A stretch of DNA of 64,000 nucleotides from Stenotrophomonas maltophilia (GTDB lineage: Bacteria > Pseudomonadota > Gammaproteobacteria > Xanthomonadales > Xanthomonadaceae), in assembly GCF_004920835.1 (NCBI RefSeq), contig NZ_QFHO01000002.1, positions 186,001-250,000 of the forward strand, read 5' to 3'. Shown here in pieces: positions 26,400 to 37,082 of this stretch. Each line of letters starts with the position of its first letter. Within the stretch, counting starts at the first letter, position 1. The translations under genes and the position numbers were made by a program. The notes beneath the pieces were generated by a model that ran no database searches, was not told the origin of the DNA, and worked only from the letters and a program-made list of their open reading frames with translations.

Positions 26400-27310
26400 T
26401 CGCACGTGCGTTCGCACCGGCCTCGGTGGCCAACGTGGCGGTGGGCTTCGATATTCTCGGCCATGCCATTGCCGGTGTCGGCGATACCGTGAGCGTGCGT
26501 CGCATCGATGAACCGGTGGTGCGGATCGAGGCAATCCGTGGCAGTGCGGTCGAGCTGCCGCTGGACGCTGCCGGCAATACCGCAGGGGCCGCACTCATGT
26601 CGTTGCGTGAAGGGCTGGGTCTGGACTTCGGCTTCGCGGTCGAGATCGACAAGGGCATTCCGTTCGGCTCCGGCATGGGCGGTTCGGCGGCGTCGAGCGT
26701 TGCAGCCCTGGTCGCCGCCAATGCACTGCTGGGCGCACCGCTGCCGCGCGAGGCGTTGTACCCGTTTGCGCTGGATGGCGAGGCGGTGGCCAGTGGCGGC
26801 CGCCACGGTGACAACGTCGGCCCGCTGCTGCTGGGCGGCTTGGCGTTGTGCACCGCTGATCGCCTGCTGCCGATTCCGGTTCCGGCCAGCTGGCACAGCC
26901 TGTTGGTGCATCCGCATGCGGTGCTGGAAACGCGCCGTGCACGCCAGGCGCTGCAGGGCAGCTATGCGCTGGGTGAATTCGTCGCACAGAGTGCCAATCT
27001 TGCGCTGGTCCTGAGTGGCTGCCATCGCAGCGATGCCTCGCTGGTGCGCGCTGGCCTGCGCGACGTGCTGGTGGAGCCGCGTCGCGCCGGACTGATTGTC
27101 GGTTTCGAAGCAGCACGCGACGCAGCGCTGTCGGCCCATGCGATGGGCGCGGGCATCTCAGGCGCAGGACCCAGCGTGTTCGCCTGGTTCGAGGATGCCG
27201 ACCAGGCCCATGCCGCAGCGGCACCGGTGCGCGCAGCATTTGCAGCGGCCGGCTTTGACAGCGATGCCTGGGTGTCGCCGCTGGACGCGCCGGGAGCGCG
27301 GCTGTGCTGA
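26396..27310 (+). CDS. thrB: Homoserine kinase
   Basis: 304 residues from a GTG that overlaps the thrA stop. It is a GHMP-family kinase: [17 protein letters not shown] near the start, the ATP-binding loop [20 protein letters not shown], and the C-terminal [15 protein letters not shown]. It phosphorylates homoserine with ATP to O-phosphohomoserine, the substrate of ThrC encoded next. The tight overlap on the upstream side implies coupled translation. Confidence 0.97.
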   Translation: MIARAFAPASVANVAVGFDILGHAIAGVGDTVSVRRIDEPVVRIEAIRGSAVELPLDAAGNTAGAALMSLREGLGLDFGFAVEIDKGIPFGSGMGGSAASSVAALVAANALLGAPLPREALYPFALDGEAVASGGRHGDNVGPLLLGGLALCTADRLLPIPVPASWHSLLVHPHAVLETRRARQALQGSYALGEFVAQSANLALVLSGCHRSDASLVRAGLRDVLVEPRRAGLIVGFEAARDAALSAHAMGAGISGAGPSVFAWFEDADQAHAAAAPVRAAFAAAGFDSDAWVSPLDAPGARLC

Positions 27311-27339
27311 ATCCTTCCCCTCTACTGGATACCTTGCCC

Positions 27340-28626
27340 ATGCATTTCGTTTCGACCCGTGGCCAGTCACCTGCTGTCGGCCTCAGTGCGGCAATCGCCG
27401 CAGGATTGGCGCCCGATGGCGGACTGTATGTTCCCGAGGTTCTGCCTGCACCTCGTGAATTGCAGGCCGGTGCAACCCTGGCCGATACCGCCGCTGATCT
27501 GCTGGCACCGTTCTTTGCCGGCGATGCGCTGGAAGGCGCGCTGCCGTCGATCTGCCATGAGGCATTCGACTTCCCGGTCCCGCTGCGCTCTCTCGGCGAT
27601 GGTGACCACGTGCTGGAACTGTTCCATGGGCCGACCGCGGCGTTCAAGGACATCGGCGCGCGATTCCTGGCCGGTACGCTGTCGCAGTTGCAGGCCGGCA
27701 AGGACCGCGATCTGACGATTGTCGTCGCCACCTCCGGCGATACCGGCGCAGCAGTGGCCGCAGCCTTCCATCGCCAGCCCGGCGTGCGTGTGGTGGTGCT
27801 GTATCCCGACGGCCGCGTGTCGCCGCGACAGGCGCATCAGCTCGGTTGCTTCGGTGACAACATCCGGGCGCTGCGCGTGGCCGGTTCGTTCGATGACTGC
27901 CAGACCATGGTCAAGCAGGCGCTGGCCGACCGCGAGCTGCAGGCACAGGTGCCGTTGAGTTCGGCCAACAGCATCAGCCTGGGCCGCCTGCTGCCGCAGA
28001 TGAGCTACTACGCGCATGCGGCGTTGAGCCATCATGCCGCACATCGACGCCGGCTCAACCTGGTGGTGCCCACCGGCAACCTCGGCAACGCAATGGCGGC
28101 AGTGCTGGCGCGCGCGCTGGGTGTGCCGATCGGGCAGATTGTGCTGGCCACCAATGCCAATGCCGTACTGCCGGCCTACTTCAATGGCGACGACTATCAG
28201 CCGCAGGCCAGTGTTGCCACCGTTGCCAACGCGATGGACGTGGGGGCGCCCAGCAACTTCGAGCGCCTGCGCTGGCTCTACCACGGCGATGACGCGGAAC
28301 TGCGTGCAGCGTTCCGTGCGTTCGCGGTGGATGACGTGACCATCCGCGCCACGATTGCGGCTGAGCATGCCAGCCGTGGCGAGCTGTTCTGCCCACATAC
28401 GGCCACCGCAGTGAAGGTGCTGCAGGATCTGCGCAGTGGCGGTGCCAAGGGGGACTGGGCGGTGGTGGCCACCGCGCATCCGGCCAAGTTCGAAGCCGTG
28501 GTCGAGCCGCTCATCGGCGAAGCAGTAGCGGTGCCGCCGGCGCTGGAGGCATTGCTGCAGCGACCGGCGCATGCCGACCCGTTGGCCGCCGACTATGCGG
28601 CGTTGCGCGAGGTGTTGCTGCGCTGA
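27340..28626 (+). CDS. thrC: Threonine synthase
   Basis: 428 residues from the ATG at 27340 (MHFVSTRGQSPAVGL); this matches the usual family start better than an in-frame GTG at 27304 inside thrB. It is a pyridoxal-phosphate enzyme with the cofactor lysine Lys103 in HGPTAAFKDIGARF. TSGDTGAAVAAAF and VPTGNLGNAMAA contact phosphate or substrate. It converts O-phosphohomoserine to threonine, completing the operon. The ribosome-binding site is weak, and translation may depend on ribosomes leaving thrB 30 bp upstream. Confidence 0.96.
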   Translation: MHFVSTRGQSPAVGLSAAIAAGLAPDGGLYVPEVLPAPRELQAGATLADTAADLLAPFFAGDALEGALPSICHEAFDFPVPLRSLGDGDHVLELFHGPTAAFKDIGARFLAGTLSQLQAGKDRDLTIVVATSGDTGAAVAAAFHRQPGVRVVVLYPDGRVSPRQAHQLGCFGDNIRALRVAGSFDDCQTMVKQALADRELQAQVPLSSANSISLGRLLPQMSYYAHAALSHHAAHRRRLNLVVPTGNLGNAMAAVLARALGVPIGQIVLATNANAVLPAYFNGDDYQPQASVATVANAMDVGAPSNFERLRWLYHGDDAELRAAFRAFAVDDVTIRATIAAEHASRGELFCPHTATAVKVLQDLRSGGAKGDWAVVATAHPAKFEAVVEPLIGEAVAVPPALEALLQRPAHADPLAADYAALREVLLR

Positions 28627-28640
28627 TCGGAGATGGACGC

Positions 28641-28668
28641 GGTTGCCGGCCAGCGGCCGGCACTACCG
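28641..28668 (-). repeat. SMAG-type GTAG hairpin
   Basis: Stem TGCCGGCC / GGCCGGCA with GTAG on the minus strand (CTAC at 28663-28666). It lies between the convergent thrC and FNR-like genes. Confidence 0.8.
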
Positions 28669-28714
28669 GGTGGATGCAACACGCTGGCCGGCAACCCCAT
28701 GAACCGCGATGCGG

Positions 28715-29467
28715 TCAGATCAACCCTTCACCGGCCAGCGTGCGCAGCCCATCCTCGTCGAGGATCTCCACCACGTTCAGGTGGGGCAGGGCGATCATCT
28801 CCTGCTGGCGCAGCTTGGTGAAGGTGCGGCTGACTGTTTCCATGGTCAGGCCCAGATGGTCGGCGATGTCGCCGCGGCCCATCGGCAGCGACACGCGCAG
28901 GCCATCGCCACCCAGCTTGGCCTCGCGTGCGGCCAGGCGCAGCAGGAAATCGGCCAGCTTCTCGGCCGGCTGCAGCCGCGCCAGTGCCAACGCGGCGTCC
29001 TGCGCGGCGTCCAGCTCCTGGCAGGCGCGTTGCAGCAGCTTGCGTTCCAGGTGCGGGAAGCGGCTGCGCAGCGCCTTCATCTGCGGCAGCGCGACGCGGC
29101 ACACGCGGCTGTCGGCGATGGCTTCGATATCGTAGCGGTGGTGGTCGCTGCCGCTCAGGCCCAGGTAATCGCCGGGCAGCACGAAACCGTTGATCTGGCG
29201 GCGGCCATCGGCCAGGGTGCGTACCAGGCGCAGCGCGCCGCCGGTCAATGTATAGACATGGTCGCGCTCTTCGCCGGTGCGGGCCAGGGTACTGCCCATG
29301 CTGACCTGCTGGGAAACGGTGACCTGTTCCAGTGCCTGCACTTCATCGGGCGACAGCGCCGAGCACACCGCAAGGTGGCGAACCGAGCAGTGCAGGCAGT
29401 CCTGCGTGACGCAGGACGGCGAGGCGGAGTCATTGGTGGCGGGCGGAGCGCCGGAAGGCCGTGACAT
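28715..29467 (-). CDS. fnr: FNR/ANR-type oxygen-sensing regulator
   Basis: 250 residues of the CRP-FNR superfamily. N-terminal cysteines Cys19, Cys24, Cys27 and Cys35 plus internal Cys123 ([11 protein letters not shown]) correspond to the ligands of the FNR [4Fe-4S] cluster. The spacing Cys27-x7-Cys35 is two residues longer than the E. coli C-x2-C-x5-C arrangement. A cyclic-nucleotide-fold domain follows, then a helix-turn-helix containing [18 protein letters not shown] with Glu210, Ser213 and Arg214, the residues that read TTGAT half-sites. Under low oxygen it should dimerise and switch anaerobic genes. No ribosome-binding site is obvious upstream of the ATG. Confidence 0.9.
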   Translation of the reverse strand: MSRPSGAPPATNDSASPSCVTQDCLHCSVRHLAVCSALSPDEVQALEQVTVSQQVSMGSTLARTGEERDHVYTLTGGALRLVRTLADGRRQINGFVLPGDYLGLSGSDHHRYDIEAIADSRVCRVALPQMKALRSRFPHLERKLLQRACQELDAAQDAALALARLQPAEKLADFLLRLAAREAKLGGDGLRVSLPMGRGDIADHLGLTMETVSRTFTKLRQQEMIALPHLNVVEILDEDGLRTLAGEGLI

Positions 29468-29593
29468 GTTGCGGGGGCGTATCGCGGGCGGGGAGGGCCT
29501 TATGATACTTCAAGCGGCCGTTCGACCCTGCCCGAGGCGGGGGCGCTAGAATGTCGCCCCCTCCCACGTCCCGTTCCAGCAGGAGTTCCGCCC

Positions 29594-30991
29594 GTGATCA
29601 AGCCCCGTACCCCGCCCGGCACCCTTGAACTGCTGCCGCGCGAGCAGATCGCATTCCAGCGCATGCTGGACGTGATCCGCCGCAATTACGAGCGCTTCGG
29701 GTTCCTGCCGGTGGAGACGCCGGTGTTCGAGCTGTCCGATGTGCTGCTGACCAAGTCCGGCGGCGAGACCGAGCGCCAGGTGTATTTCGTGCAGTCCACC
29801 GGCGCGCTGGCCAATGCCGCCGAATCGGGCGACCGTTCACTGCCGGAAATGGCGCTGCGCTTCGACCTGACCGTGCCGCTGGCGCGCTACGTGGCCGAGC
29901 ACGAGCATGAACTGACCTTCCCGTTCCGCCGCTACCAGATGCAGCGCGTCTACCGCGGCGAGCGTGCGCAGCGCGGCCGTTTCCGCGAGTTCTACCAGTG
30001 CGACATCGACGTGATCGGCAAGGACAGCCTGAGCGTTCGCTATGACGCCGAAGTGCTGGCGGTCATCCACGCAGTGTTCTCGGAACTGCGCATCGGCGAC
30101 TTCAGCATCCAGTTGAACAACCGCAAGCTGCTGCGCGGCTTCTTCGAAAGCCTGGGCGTGGCCGAGGGTGAACGCCAGCTGGCAGTGCTGCGCGAAGTGG
30201 ACAAGCTGGACAAGCGTGGCCCCGACTACGTGCGCGAGACGCTGGTGGGCGAGGGCTTTGCCATTCCGGCCGAACAGGTCGAGAAGATCCTGGCCTTCGT
30301 CGCCGTGCGTTCGCAGGGTCATGCCGATGCGCTGGCACAGCTGGCAGCGCTGGAAGACGGCGCGGGTTCCTCGGAGATCCTGCGTGCCGGCGTGGCCGAG
30401 CTGCGCGAAGTACTGCAGCTGGTGCAGGCACTGGGCGTGCCGGAAAGCGCCTACTGCCTGAACTTCTCCATTGCACGTGGCCTGGATTACTACACCGGCA
30501 CGGTGTACGAGACCACGCTGACCGACCACCCGCAGATCGGGTCGATCTGTTCCGGTGGCCGTTATGAAGACCTGGCCAGCCACTACAGCAAGTCCAAGCT
30601 GCCGGGCGTGGGCATTTCCATCGGCCTGTCGCGCCTGTTCTGGCAGCTGCGCGAGGCTGGCCTGATCGAGGGCATCGAGGCCAGCAGCGTGCAGGCGCTG
30701 GTGGCGCTGATGGACGAGCAGGGCATGCCGCAGTCGCTGGACATCGCCCGCCGCCTGCGCGCCGGTGGCATCAACACTGAAGTACAGATGGAGCCGAAGA
30801 AGATCGGCAAGCAGTTCCAGTACGCGGCCAAGGCCGGTATCCGCTTCGTGGTGCTGGCGGGTGAGGATGAGCTGGCGCGCGGCGTGGTGGCGGTGAAGGA
30901 CCTGCTGCGCGAGCAGCAGTTCGAAGTGTCGCGCGACGAACTGGCCAGCACCCTTCTGGTGGAGCTGGAGCAGTCCAGGGCGATGGTGTGA
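29594..30991 (+). CDS. hisS: Histidyl-tRNA synthetase
   Basis: 465 residues from a GTG eight bases after AGGAG. It is a class II aminoacyl-tRNA synthetase: motif 2 appears as [18 protein letters not shown], and the histidine-binding segments as [14 protein letters not shown] and [11 protein letters not shown]. Motif 3 is [13 protein letters not shown]. It charges tRNA-His. The C-terminal anticodon-binding domain runs from about residue 360. It sits 0.8 kb upstream of the his operon but is separated from it by a terminator and repeats. A small lipoprotein gene begins in its stop codon (TGATG). Confidence 0.97.
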   Translation: MIKPRTPPGTLELLPREQIAFQRMLDVIRRNYERFGFLPVETPVFELSDVLLTKSGGETERQVYFVQSTGALANAAESGDRSLPEMALRFDLTVPLARYVAEHEHELTFPFRRYQMQRVYRGERAQRGRFREFYQCDIDVIGKDSLSVRYDAEVLAVIHAVFSELRIGDFSIQLNNRKLLRGFFESLGVAEGERQLAVLREVDKLDKRGPDYVRETLVGEGFAIPAEQVEKILAFVAVRSQGHADALAQLAALEDGAGSSEILRAGVAELREVLQLVQALGVPESAYCLNFSIARGLDYYTGTVYETTLTDHPQIGSICSGGRYEDLASHYSKSKLPGVGISIGLSRLFWQLREAGLIEGIEASSVQALVALMDEQGMPQSLDIARRLRAGGINTEVQMEPKKIGKQFQYAAKAGIRFVVLAGEDELARGVVAVKDLLREQQFEVSRDELASTLLVELEQSRAMV

Positions 30992-31284
30992 TGCGTGCCG
31001 CCGCAGGAGTGCTGAGCGTGCTCCTGCTGGCGGGCTGCCAGAGCGATCGGTCGCTGCACAGCACGCGGATCGGGCCGGCGCAGTACCGGCTGCAGGTCGA
31101 TCGCTGCCACGTGATCGACCGCGCGCAGCTGGAGGGCGACCTGCAGGCCCTGGCCTCACGGACGTGCCGGGCGGGAGCGGGGGCGTTGGAGAACATCCAG
31201 TCCCTGCCGAGCCGACAGGGCAGCCTGTTCGGCGAATGCCTGCGGCGCGGCGCGCTGCAGGCGGAGGTGCGTTGCCTGCCCTGA
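30991..31284 (+). CDS. Small lipoprotein
   Basis: 97 residues. The N-terminus [19 protein letters not shown] is a lipoprotein signal with lipobox LLAGC, so the mature protein is anchored by a lipidated Cys. Four further cysteines occur in a 75-residue domain. The second residue after the Cys is Ser, which suggests outer-membrane sorting by the Lol rules. It overlaps hisS by one base and is followed by a terminator, so it forms an operon with hisS. No family recognised. Confidence 0.75.
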   Translation: MRAAAGVLSVLLLAGCQSDRSLHSTRIGPAQYRLQVDRCHVIDRAQLEGDLQALASRTCRAGAGALENIQSLPSRQGSLFGECLRRGALQAEVRCLP

Positions 31285-31313
31285 GTCGGGTCAGGTTGTT
31301 GATTTGAAAGCAT

Positions 31314-31339
31314 AACGCCCGCCCTTTGGTGGGCGTTTT
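31314..31339 (+). terminator. Rho-independent terminator of hisS-lipoprotein
   Basis: Stem CGCCCGCC (31316-31323) / GGTGGGCG (31328-31335) with loop CTTT, followed by TTTT. It is a classical terminator with one G-T pair, 30 bp past the lipoprotein stop. Confidence 0.85.
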
Positions 31340-31357
31340 GCGTTTCTGGACAACAGC

Positions 31358-31381
31358 AGTCGAGCATGGCTCGACTCTACA
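31358..31381 (-). repeat. SMAG-type GTAG hairpin
   Basis: AGTCGAGC / GCTCGACT perfect arms around ATG, with GTAG on the minus strand (CTAC at 31377-31380). Single copy, just after the hisS terminator. Confidence 0.8.
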
Positions 31382-31433
31382 AAAGCCGGTTCCGATCAGT
31401 TTCCTGACGAGATCCAGCAGGCCGCAGCCAACT

Positions 31434-31694
31434 GTCGAAGGTGGGGAGGGTCCGGTGGCAAGGGTGTGAGCCGCATGGGCCCGAGGCATGCCTCGGGCGG
31501 GTTGGGCAGGACGCCCAACCCGGGTCTTGCCGTGTGCGCAGGACTGCGCACACGAGCAAGCCGCGACCAAGCCCCCATGGACGGGTTTACGGCGTCCCCT
31601 GCCACCGGACCCTCCCCGCCAACGCTCAGGAAACCAGCTTTTGCTTTTGCTCTGGCTCTTAGCGGGTGCAGGGCAGCAGCCCTGCCGTACCCCA
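31434..31694 (+). repeat. Composite palindromic repeat, copy A
   Basis: Begins GTCGAAGG. The outer stem is a perfect 18-bp inverted repeat (31443-31460 with 31600-31617). Inside are three more hairpins: a perfect palindrome at 31479-31498, GGGTTGGGC / GCCCAACCC (31499-31521) and GTGTGCGCA / TGCGCACAC (31532-31553). A conserved block, GCCCCCATGGACGGGTTTAC and onward (31571-31599), and a tail with CTTTTGCTTTTGCT and GCAGGGC / GCCCTGC complete it. Copies B and C share the same order. There is no coding sequence and no transposase. Confidence 0.8.
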
Positions 31695-31708
31695 GCCCAA
31701 TCCACGAT

Positions 31709-31757
31709 TTGACGCACTGCGCAAGAATGCGTTAATGTACTAACACGCTATTACATT
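31709..31757 (+). promoter_or_regulatory. Promoter and operator of the hisR-his operon
   Basis: TTGACG (31709-31714) and TAATGT (31733-31738) form a sigma-70-type promoter with an 18-bp spacer. The inverted repeat AATGTA-N12-TACATT (31734-31757) overlaps the -10 and the transcription start, the natural place for a repressor. The TrpR-like gene that follows is the obvious candidate ligand-responsive repressor. Confidence 0.6.
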
Positions 31758-31775
31758 GATGCAAGAGCCCTGCCC

Positions 31776-32084
31776 GTGAAAGCCCGCCCCGACATCGCCG
31801 CCAAAGACCCGCAAGCCGATCTGGACGCCCTGGCCCAGGCCTTTGCCGCGCTGCGCGAGCCGGAGCAGGTGGTCGCCTTCCTGCGTGACCTGTGCACCCC
31901 GGCCGAGCTGGAAGCCATGGCCGACCGCTGGAAGGTGGTGCCGCTGCTGCAGCAGGGCGTGCCGTATCGCGAGATCCACGAGCGCACCGGCGTCAGCGTG
32001 ACCACCACCGGACGGGTGGCACGCACGCTCGAGCATGGCCATCGAGGCTATGCCGCCGCTGTCGACCGCCTTGCTTCGCGCTGA
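31776..32084 (+). CDS. hisR: TrpR/YerC-YecD-family regulator, predicted HisR repressor
   Basis: 102 residues from a GTG. The fold is that of TrpR-like helix-turn-helix proteins: [20 protein letters not shown], then [28 protein letters not shown] as the DNA-binding part. It lies 34 bp upstream of hisG in the same direction, an arrangement in which this family is regarded as a histidine-responsive repressor. An inverted repeat over its own promoter supports autoregulation. The ligand is inferred to be histidine by context; no ligand-binding residue can be named from sequence alone. Confidence 0.85.
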   Translation: MKARPDIAAKDPQADLDALAQAFAALREPEQVVAFLRDLCTPAELEAMADRWKVVPLLQQGVPYREIHERTGVSVTTTGRVARTLEHGHRGYAAAVDRLASR

Positions 32085-32118
32085 ACCGCGCCCCGTTCCA
32101 GACTTCGAGACCTCCCCC

Positions 32119-33030
32119 ATGAGTGCAACCCAGGCAGCGCCGGCGCGAGACCGGCTGCGTATCGCCATCCAGAAGAGTGGCCGGCTGGCCGAGCCCGCCC
32201 GCAACCTGCTCAGTGCCTGTGGCCTGAGTTGGCGCGAGAGCCGCGACAAGCTGTTCTGCTACGGCGAATCGCTGCCGGTGGACCTGCTGCTGGTGCGCGA
32301 CGACGACATTCCCGGCCTGATCGCCGATGGCGTCTGCGACCTCGGCATCGTCGGCCGCAACGAACTGGACGAACAGGCCGCCGCGCGTCGCCAGATCGGC
32401 CTGGCCGATACCTATCAGGCATTGCGCGGGCTGGGCTTCGGCCAGTGCCGGCTGATGCTGGCGGTGCCAGAAGAATGGCAGTGGCAGGGCCCGGCCCAGC
32501 TGGCCGGCACCCGCATCGCCACCAGCTACCCGGCCATCCTCAAGCAGTGGCTGATGGAGCAGGGCGTGGACGCGCAGGTAGTCGAACTGTCTGGCTCGGT
32601 CGAGATCGCACCGCGTCTGGGCACCGCCGACCTGATCTGCGACCTGGTCTCCAGCGGTGCCACGCTGCGCGCCAACCAGCTTACCCCGGTGCACAACCTG
32701 CTCGACAGCGAAGCCGTGCTGGCCGGTGCGGTACGCGTTCCCGATGATGCGCGCGGCGCCCTGCGCAGCATGCTGCTGCGCCGCCTGGACGGTGTGGTGC
32801 AGCGGCAGGACCGCAAGCTGCTGATGTTCCGCGCCAGCGAGGACCGCGTCGATGCGTTGTCGCAGCTGCTGGCCGATGCCGAACCGCTGGTGCGGTTGCC
32901 GGCTGATGGCGGTGCACTGCGCCTGCAGACCATGTGCCCCGGTCCGTTGAGCTGGCAGCGCATGGAGGAACTCGAGCGCGCCGGTGCGCAGGGCCTGATG
33001 GTACTGAGCGTGGAGCGATCGCTGGCATGA
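32119..33030 (+). CDS. hisG: ATP phosphoribosyltransferase
   Basis: 303 residues from the ATG at 32119 ([23 protein letters not shown]); upstream in-frame starts overlap hisR. It is the long form of HisG: the catalytic part has [10 protein letters not shown] and [28 protein letters not shown] (outlined), followed by a C-terminal domain from about residue 220 that is the usual histidine feedback site. It joins ATP and PRPP, the first step of histidine synthesis. Its stop overlaps hisD (ATGA). Confidence 0.97.
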   Translation: MSATQAAPARDRLRIAIQKSGRLAEPARNLLSACGLSWRESRDKLFCYGESLPVDLLLVRDDDIPGLIADGVCDLGIVGRNELDEQAAARRQIGLADTYQALRGLGFGQCRLMLAVPEEWQWQGPAQLAGTRIATSYPAILKQWLMEQGVDAQVVELSGSVEIAPRLGTADLICDLVSSGATLRANQLTPVHNLLDSEAVLAGAVRVPDDARGALRSMLLRRLDGVVQRQDRKLLMFRASEDRVDALSQLLADAEPLVRLPADGGALRLQTMCPGPLSWQRMEELERAGAQGLMVLSVERSLA

Positions 33031-34322
33031 ACCGTCTGATCTGGTCCCGACTTGATGAGGCCGCGCGCAGCGCGGCACTGACCCGCCCGGTGCAGACCGT
33101 GGCGCAGCAGACCCGTGATGCGGTGGCCGCGCTGATCGCGCAGGTACGCACGCAGGGTGACGACGCGCTGCGCGCGATCACCGCGCGCTTCGATGGCGTG
33201 GATCTGCAGGATTTCGAAGTTTCCGCAGCCGAGTTCGCAGCTGCCGATGCCGCAGTGCCGGCCGAGCTGCGCCAGGCCATGGTGGAAGCGGCCGAACGCA
33301 TCACCCGCTTCCATGCGGCCGGCATGGGCCAGGGCTATACGGTGGAAACCGCGCCGGGCGTGGTCTGCGAACGCATGCTGCGCCCGATCGGCCGGGTGGG
33401 CCTGTATGTGCCGGCTGGCAGCGCGCCGCTGCCGTCCACCGCGTTGATGCTGGGCGTTCCGGCGCAGCTGGCCGGTTGCCCGCAGGTGGTGCTGTGCACG
33501 CCGCCGCGCGCCGACGGTAGCGCCGATCCGGCGGTGCTGGTGGCCGCGCGGCTGACCGGCGTGCAACGCGTGTTCAAGCTGGGTGGTGCGCAGGCGATCG
33601 CGGCGATGGCCTATGGCACCGAAAGCATCCCGGCCAGCGACAAGCTGTTCGGGCCGGGCAACAGTTTCGTCACCGAGGCCAAGCAGCAGGTGGCACAGGA
33701 CGGTGCCGCCGCCATCGACATGCCGGCCGGTCCCTCGGAAGTGCTGGTGATCGCCGATGCCGGTGCCAACCCTGCATTCGTTGCCGCCGACCTGCTGTCG
33801 CAGGCCGAGCACGGCCCGGATTCACAGGTGCTGCTGCTGACCGATGACGCGGCGATGCTGGCCGCCGTCGAGGCCGAAGTTGAACGCCAGGTGGCCTTGC
33901 TGCCGCGGCAGCACATCGCCCGCCAGGCGCTGTCGGCATCGCAGTTGATCCAGGTGGAATCGCTGGCCGATGCGTTTGCGATCAGCAACCGCTACGCCCC
34001 CGAACACCTGATCCTGGCCCTGCGCGAACCGCGCGCGTGGCTGGACCAGGTGCAGGCGGCCGGTTCGGTGTTCCTCGGCGACTACACGCCGGAAGCACTG
34101 GGTGACTACTGCAGCGGCACCAACCACGTGCTGCCCACCGCTGGTGCCGCGCGCGCCTACAGTGGCGTCAGCGTGGCCAGCTTCCAGAACCTGATCAGCG
34201 TACAGAGCGCGACCGCCGCTGGCCTGGCCGCGATCGGTGGCTGCGCGCGCATCATCGCCAGCGCCGAAGGACTGGATGCACACGAACGTGCGGTGGCACT
34301 GCGCATGGAGGTGGCCGCATGA
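33027..34322 (+). CDS. hisD: Histidinol dehydrogenase
   Basis: 431 residues from the ATG at 33027, overlapping hisG. Signatures include [47 protein letters not shown] and the zinc and catalytic region [14 protein letters not shown] and [10 protein letters not shown]. The final [11 protein letters not shown] is typical. It oxidises histidinol to histidine with two NAD and a zinc ion, the last two steps of the pathway. The stop overlaps hisC by four bases. Confidence 0.97.
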   Translation: MNRLIWSRLDEAARSAALTRPVQTVAQQTRDAVAALIAQVRTQGDDALRAITARFDGVDLQDFEVSAAEFAAADAAVPAELRQAMVEAAERITRFHAAGMGQGYTVETAPGVVCERMLRPIGRVGLYVPAGSAPLPSTALMLGVPAQLAGCPQVVLCTPPRADGSADPAVLVAARLTGVQRVFKLGGAQAIAAMAYGTESIPASDKLFGPGNSFVTEAKQQVAQDGAAAIDMPAGPSEVLVIADAGANPAFVAADLLSQAEHGPDSQVLLLTDDAAMLAAVEAEVERQVALLPRQHIARQALSASQLIQVESLADAFAISNRYAPEHLILALREPRAWLDQVQAAGSVFLGDYTPEALGDYCSGTNHVLPTAGAARAYSGVSVASFQNLISVQSATAAGLAAIGGCARIIASAEGLDAHERAVALRMEVAA

Positions 34323-35413
34323 GCGCGGACATCGACGGCGTGCTGGCCCTGGTACGGCCGGACCTGCAGGCCTTTGCCGGCTACAGTTCGGCGCGCAGCA
34401 GCGCTGTGCAGGGCGAGGTGTGGCTGAACGCGAACGAATCAGCGTGGGCCAATCCGGCAGACGCCACCGGGGGCAGCCGCCGCTACCCGGAGCCGCAGCC
34501 GGCTGCGCTGCGTGATGCGCTGGCGTCGCTGTACGGCGTGCAGGCGCAACAGCTGCTGGTAGGCCGTGGCAGCGACGAGGCGATCGATCTGCTGGTCCGC
34601 GCCCTGTGCGTGCCCGGCCGCGATGGCGTGCTGGTGACGCCACCGGTATTCGGCATGTACGCAGTCTGTGCACGCTTGCATGGTGCGCCGTTGATCGAGG
34701 TGCCGCTGATTGACGATGGTGAGGGCCTGCGCACGGACCTGGATGCGGTGATTGCCGCTGCGAAGGGGCAGGGCGCCAAGCTCGTTTTCCTGTGCGCGCC
34801 GTCCAATCCTGCCGGCAGTGATATCCCGCTGCCCGAGATCGAACGGGTGGCTCGTGCCCTGCGTGGGCAGGCGCTGGTGGTGGTGGACGAGGCCTATGTC
34901 GAGTACGCACAGCGCGCTTCGGCGACCACGTTGCTTGCCACGCACGCCAACCTGGCGGTGCTGCGCACGTTGTCCAAGGCGCACGCACTGGCCGCCGCGC
35001 GTATCGGTACCTTGATCGCCGCGCCGGAACTGATTGCCGTGCTGCGCCGCTGCCAGGCGCCGTACCCGGTGCCGACGCCGTGCTCCGAGCTGGCCGTGCA
35101 GGCGCTGCAGCCGGCCGCGCTCGCGCGCACCGCTGAGCGGGTAGCCACGGTCATCACCGAGCGCGAGCGCCTGTACCGCGCCCTGCAGGGCCTGCCCGGC
35201 ATTGGCCGGGTATACGCTTCGGCCGGCAATTACCTGCTGGTCCGCTTCGCCGATGCACAGGCCGCGTTCGATACGCTGTTGGAAGCCGGCGTGGTGGTGC
35301 GCGACCAGCGCGCTGCACCGCAGCTGGACGATGCACTGCGCATCAGTATCGGCAGCCCCGAAGAGAATGACCGCGTGCTTGCGGCCCTGTCGGCGCGGAG
35401 GGCCGCAGCATGA
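34319..35413 (+). CDS. hisC: Histidinol-phosphate aminotransferase
   Basis: 364 residues, a fold-type I pyridoxal-phosphate aminotransferase. The cofactor lysine is Lys220 in [15 protein letters not shown]. Other landmarks are [35 protein letters not shown] and [11 protein letters not shown]. It converts imidazole-acetol phosphate and glutamate to histidinol phosphate. It is joined to hisD and hisB by four-base overlaps, so the genes are translationally coupled. Confidence 0.97.
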   Translation: MSADIDGVLALVRPDLQAFAGYSSARSSAVQGEVWLNANESAWANPADATGGSRRYPEPQPAALRDALASLYGVQAQQLLVGRGSDEAIDLLVRALCVPGRDGVLVTPPVFGMYAVCARLHGAPLIEVPLIDDGEGLRTDLDAVIAAAKGQGAKLVFLCAPSNPAGSDIPLPEIERVARALRGQALVVVDEAYVEYAQRASATTLLATHANLAVLRTLSKAHALAAARIGTLIAAPELIAVLRRCQAPYPVPTPCSELAVQALQPAALARTAERVATVITERERLYRALQGLPGIGRVYASAGNYLLVRFADAQAAFDTLLEAGVVVRDQRAAPQLDDALRISIGSPEENDRVLAALSARRAAA

Positions 35414-36483
35414 CCCCGATCCTGTTCATCGACCGCGACGGCACCCTCATCGAGGAGCCGTCCGATTTCCAGATCGACGCCTACGAGAAGCTGCGCTTCG
35501 TGCCACAGGTCATTCCAGCGCTGCTGAAGCTGCGCGATGCCGGCTACCAGTTCGTGATCGTCACCAATCAGGACGGGCTGGGCAGCGACAGCTACCCGCG
35601 CGCCAGTTTCGATGGCCCGAATGACCTGATGCTGCAGATCTTCGAAAGCCAGGGCATCACCTTCCGTGACGTGCTGATCGACTGCAGCTGGCCGCAGGAC
35701 AATGCGCCCACCCGCAAGCCGGGCATCGGCCTGATGACGGCCTACCTGCAGGACCGCAGCATCGACTGGGCGCGTTCGGGCATGGTCGGCGACCGCATCA
35801 CCGACCTGCAGTTCGCCGAGAATCTCAACATCCGCGGTTTCCAGCTGCGCACCGAGCAGTTCGGTGGCGAGTGGGACTGGCCGGGCATCGCCCACGTGCT
35901 GGCCGACGCGCCGCGCACCGCCGTGGTCCAGCGCAACACGAAAGAGACGAAGATCCGCGTCGAACTGGACCTGGACCGTGCCGGCGATGCGCGCATCGAC
36001 ACCGGGCTGCCGTTCTTCGACCACATGCTGGAACAGATCGGCAAGCACGGTGGCTTCGCGCTGGACATCCAGGCCGAGGGTGACCTGCACATCGACGAGC
36101 ACCACACCATCGAAGACACCGGTCTCGCATTGGGCCAGGCGCTGCGCGAGGCGCTGGGCGACAAGCGCGGCATCGGCCGCTACGGCTTCACCCTGCCGAT
36201 GGACGAGACCCTGGCCAGCGCCGCGCTGGACTTCAGTGGCCGCCCCTATTTCGTGTTCGAGGGCGAGTTCAAGCGCGAGCGGGTGGGCGACATGCCGACC
36301 GAGCTGGTTCCGCACTTCTTCCGTTCGCTGTGCGACGCCAGCGGCTTGAACCTCAACCTGCAGGTGCGCGGCGACAACGACCACCACAAGGTCGAGGCCT
36401 GCTTCAAGGCGCTGGCGCGCGCGCTGCGTCCGGCGCTGGCCAGGCAGGGCAGAGCCTTGCCCACCACCAAGGGGGCGCTGTGA
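35410..36483 (+). CDS. hisB: Bifunctional histidinol phosphatase / imidazoleglycerol-phosphate dehydratase
   Basis: 357 residues. The N-terminal HAD phosphatase has the catalytic FIDRDGTL with Asp8 and Asp10, then [10 protein letters not shown] and MVGDRITD. From about residue 165 the dehydratase domain shows RDGRAG-like metal-binding patterns: [29 protein letters not shown], and [13 protein letters not shown] plus [15 protein letters not shown]. The fused form is typical of gammaproteobacteria. It performs two non-consecutive steps of histidine synthesis. Four-base overlap on both sides. Confidence 0.97.
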   Translation: MTPILFIDRDGTLIEEPSDFQIDAYEKLRFVPQVIPALLKLRDAGYQFVIVTNQDGLGSDSYPRASFDGPNDLMLQIFESQGITFRDVLIDCSWPQDNAPTRKPGIGLMTAYLQDRSIDWARSGMVGDRITDLQFAENLNIRGFQLRTEQFGGEWDWPGIAHVLADAPRTAVVQRNTKETKIRVELDLDRAGDARIDTGLPFFDHMLEQIGKHGGFALDIQAEGDLHIDEHHTIEDTGLALGQALREALGDKRGIGRYGFTLPMDETLASAALDFSGRPYFVFEGEFKRERVGDMPTELVPHFFRSLCDASGLNLNLQVRGDNDHHKVEACFKALARALRPALARQGRALPTTKGAL

Positions 36484-37082
36484 GCGACGTTGCGCTGATC
36501 GATGCCGGCGGGGCCAACCTGGGTTCGGTGCGCTACGCATTGGAGCGGCTCGGTGCGACGGTGAAGCTGGTTCGCGATGCCGAAGGCCTGGCCGGCGCGC
36601 AACGGGTGATCCTGCCCGGCGTCGGCGCCGCTGGTCCCGGCATGCAGCGCCTGCATGCGCAGGGTCTGGTGGAACCATTGCAGCGGCTGGAAGTGCCGTT
36701 GATGGGCATCTGCCTGGGCATGCAGCTTCTGTTCGAGCGCTCCGAAGAGGCCGGCGTAGAAGCGCTGGGACTGATTCCCGGCGTGGTGCGCAAGCTGGTG
36801 CCGGCCTGTGGCATTCGCGTACCGCACATGGGCTGGAACCGCCTGCTGCCGCTGCGCGAATCGCTGTTGCTGCAGGGCTTGCCGGAGCGCGCCAGCGCCT
36901 ATTTCGTGCACAGCTATGCAGCACCGCTCAACGCCCACACGGTAGCCGCCTGCGATCACGGCGGCCTGTTCACCGCGGTGGTGGAGCAGGGGCGCTACTT
37001 CGGCGCACAGTTCCATCCCGAGCGCTCCGGCGATACCGGTTCGTTGATGCTGCGCAATTTCCTCGAGGGCACTGCTGCATGA
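36480..37082 (+). CDS. hisH: Imidazole glycerol-phosphate synthase glutaminase subunit
   Basis: 200 residues from a GTG at 36480 that overlaps the hisB stop; an upstream in-frame ATG at 36330 inside hisB is not credible because it precedes [19 protein letters not shown], the normal start. It is a class I glutamine amidotransferase with Cys78 ([11 protein letters not shown]), His179 and Glu181 (FHPERSG). It supplies ammonia to HisF, encoded two genes downstream. Four-base overlaps on both sides. Confidence 0.96.
   Translation: MSDVALIDAGGANLGSVRYALERLGATVKLVRDAEGLAGAQRVILPGVGAAGPGMQRLHAQGLVEPLQRLEVPLMGICLGMQLLFERSEEAGVEALGLIPGVVRKLVPACGIRVPHMGWNRLLPLRESLLLQGLPERASAYFVHSYAAPLNAHTVAACDHGGLFTAVVEQGRYFGAQFHPERSGDTGSLMLRNFLEGTAA

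Noticed and set aside
27304..27339. thrC start at the GTG inside thrB
   Set aside because: The extra 12 residues are unlike known ThrC starts, whereas the ATG at 27340 gives the typical FVSTRG beginning.
31434..31694. Composite repeat copy A considered as an insertion sequence
   Set aside because: It is too short for a transposase and holds no convincing coding frame or target-site duplication. Kept as a repeat.
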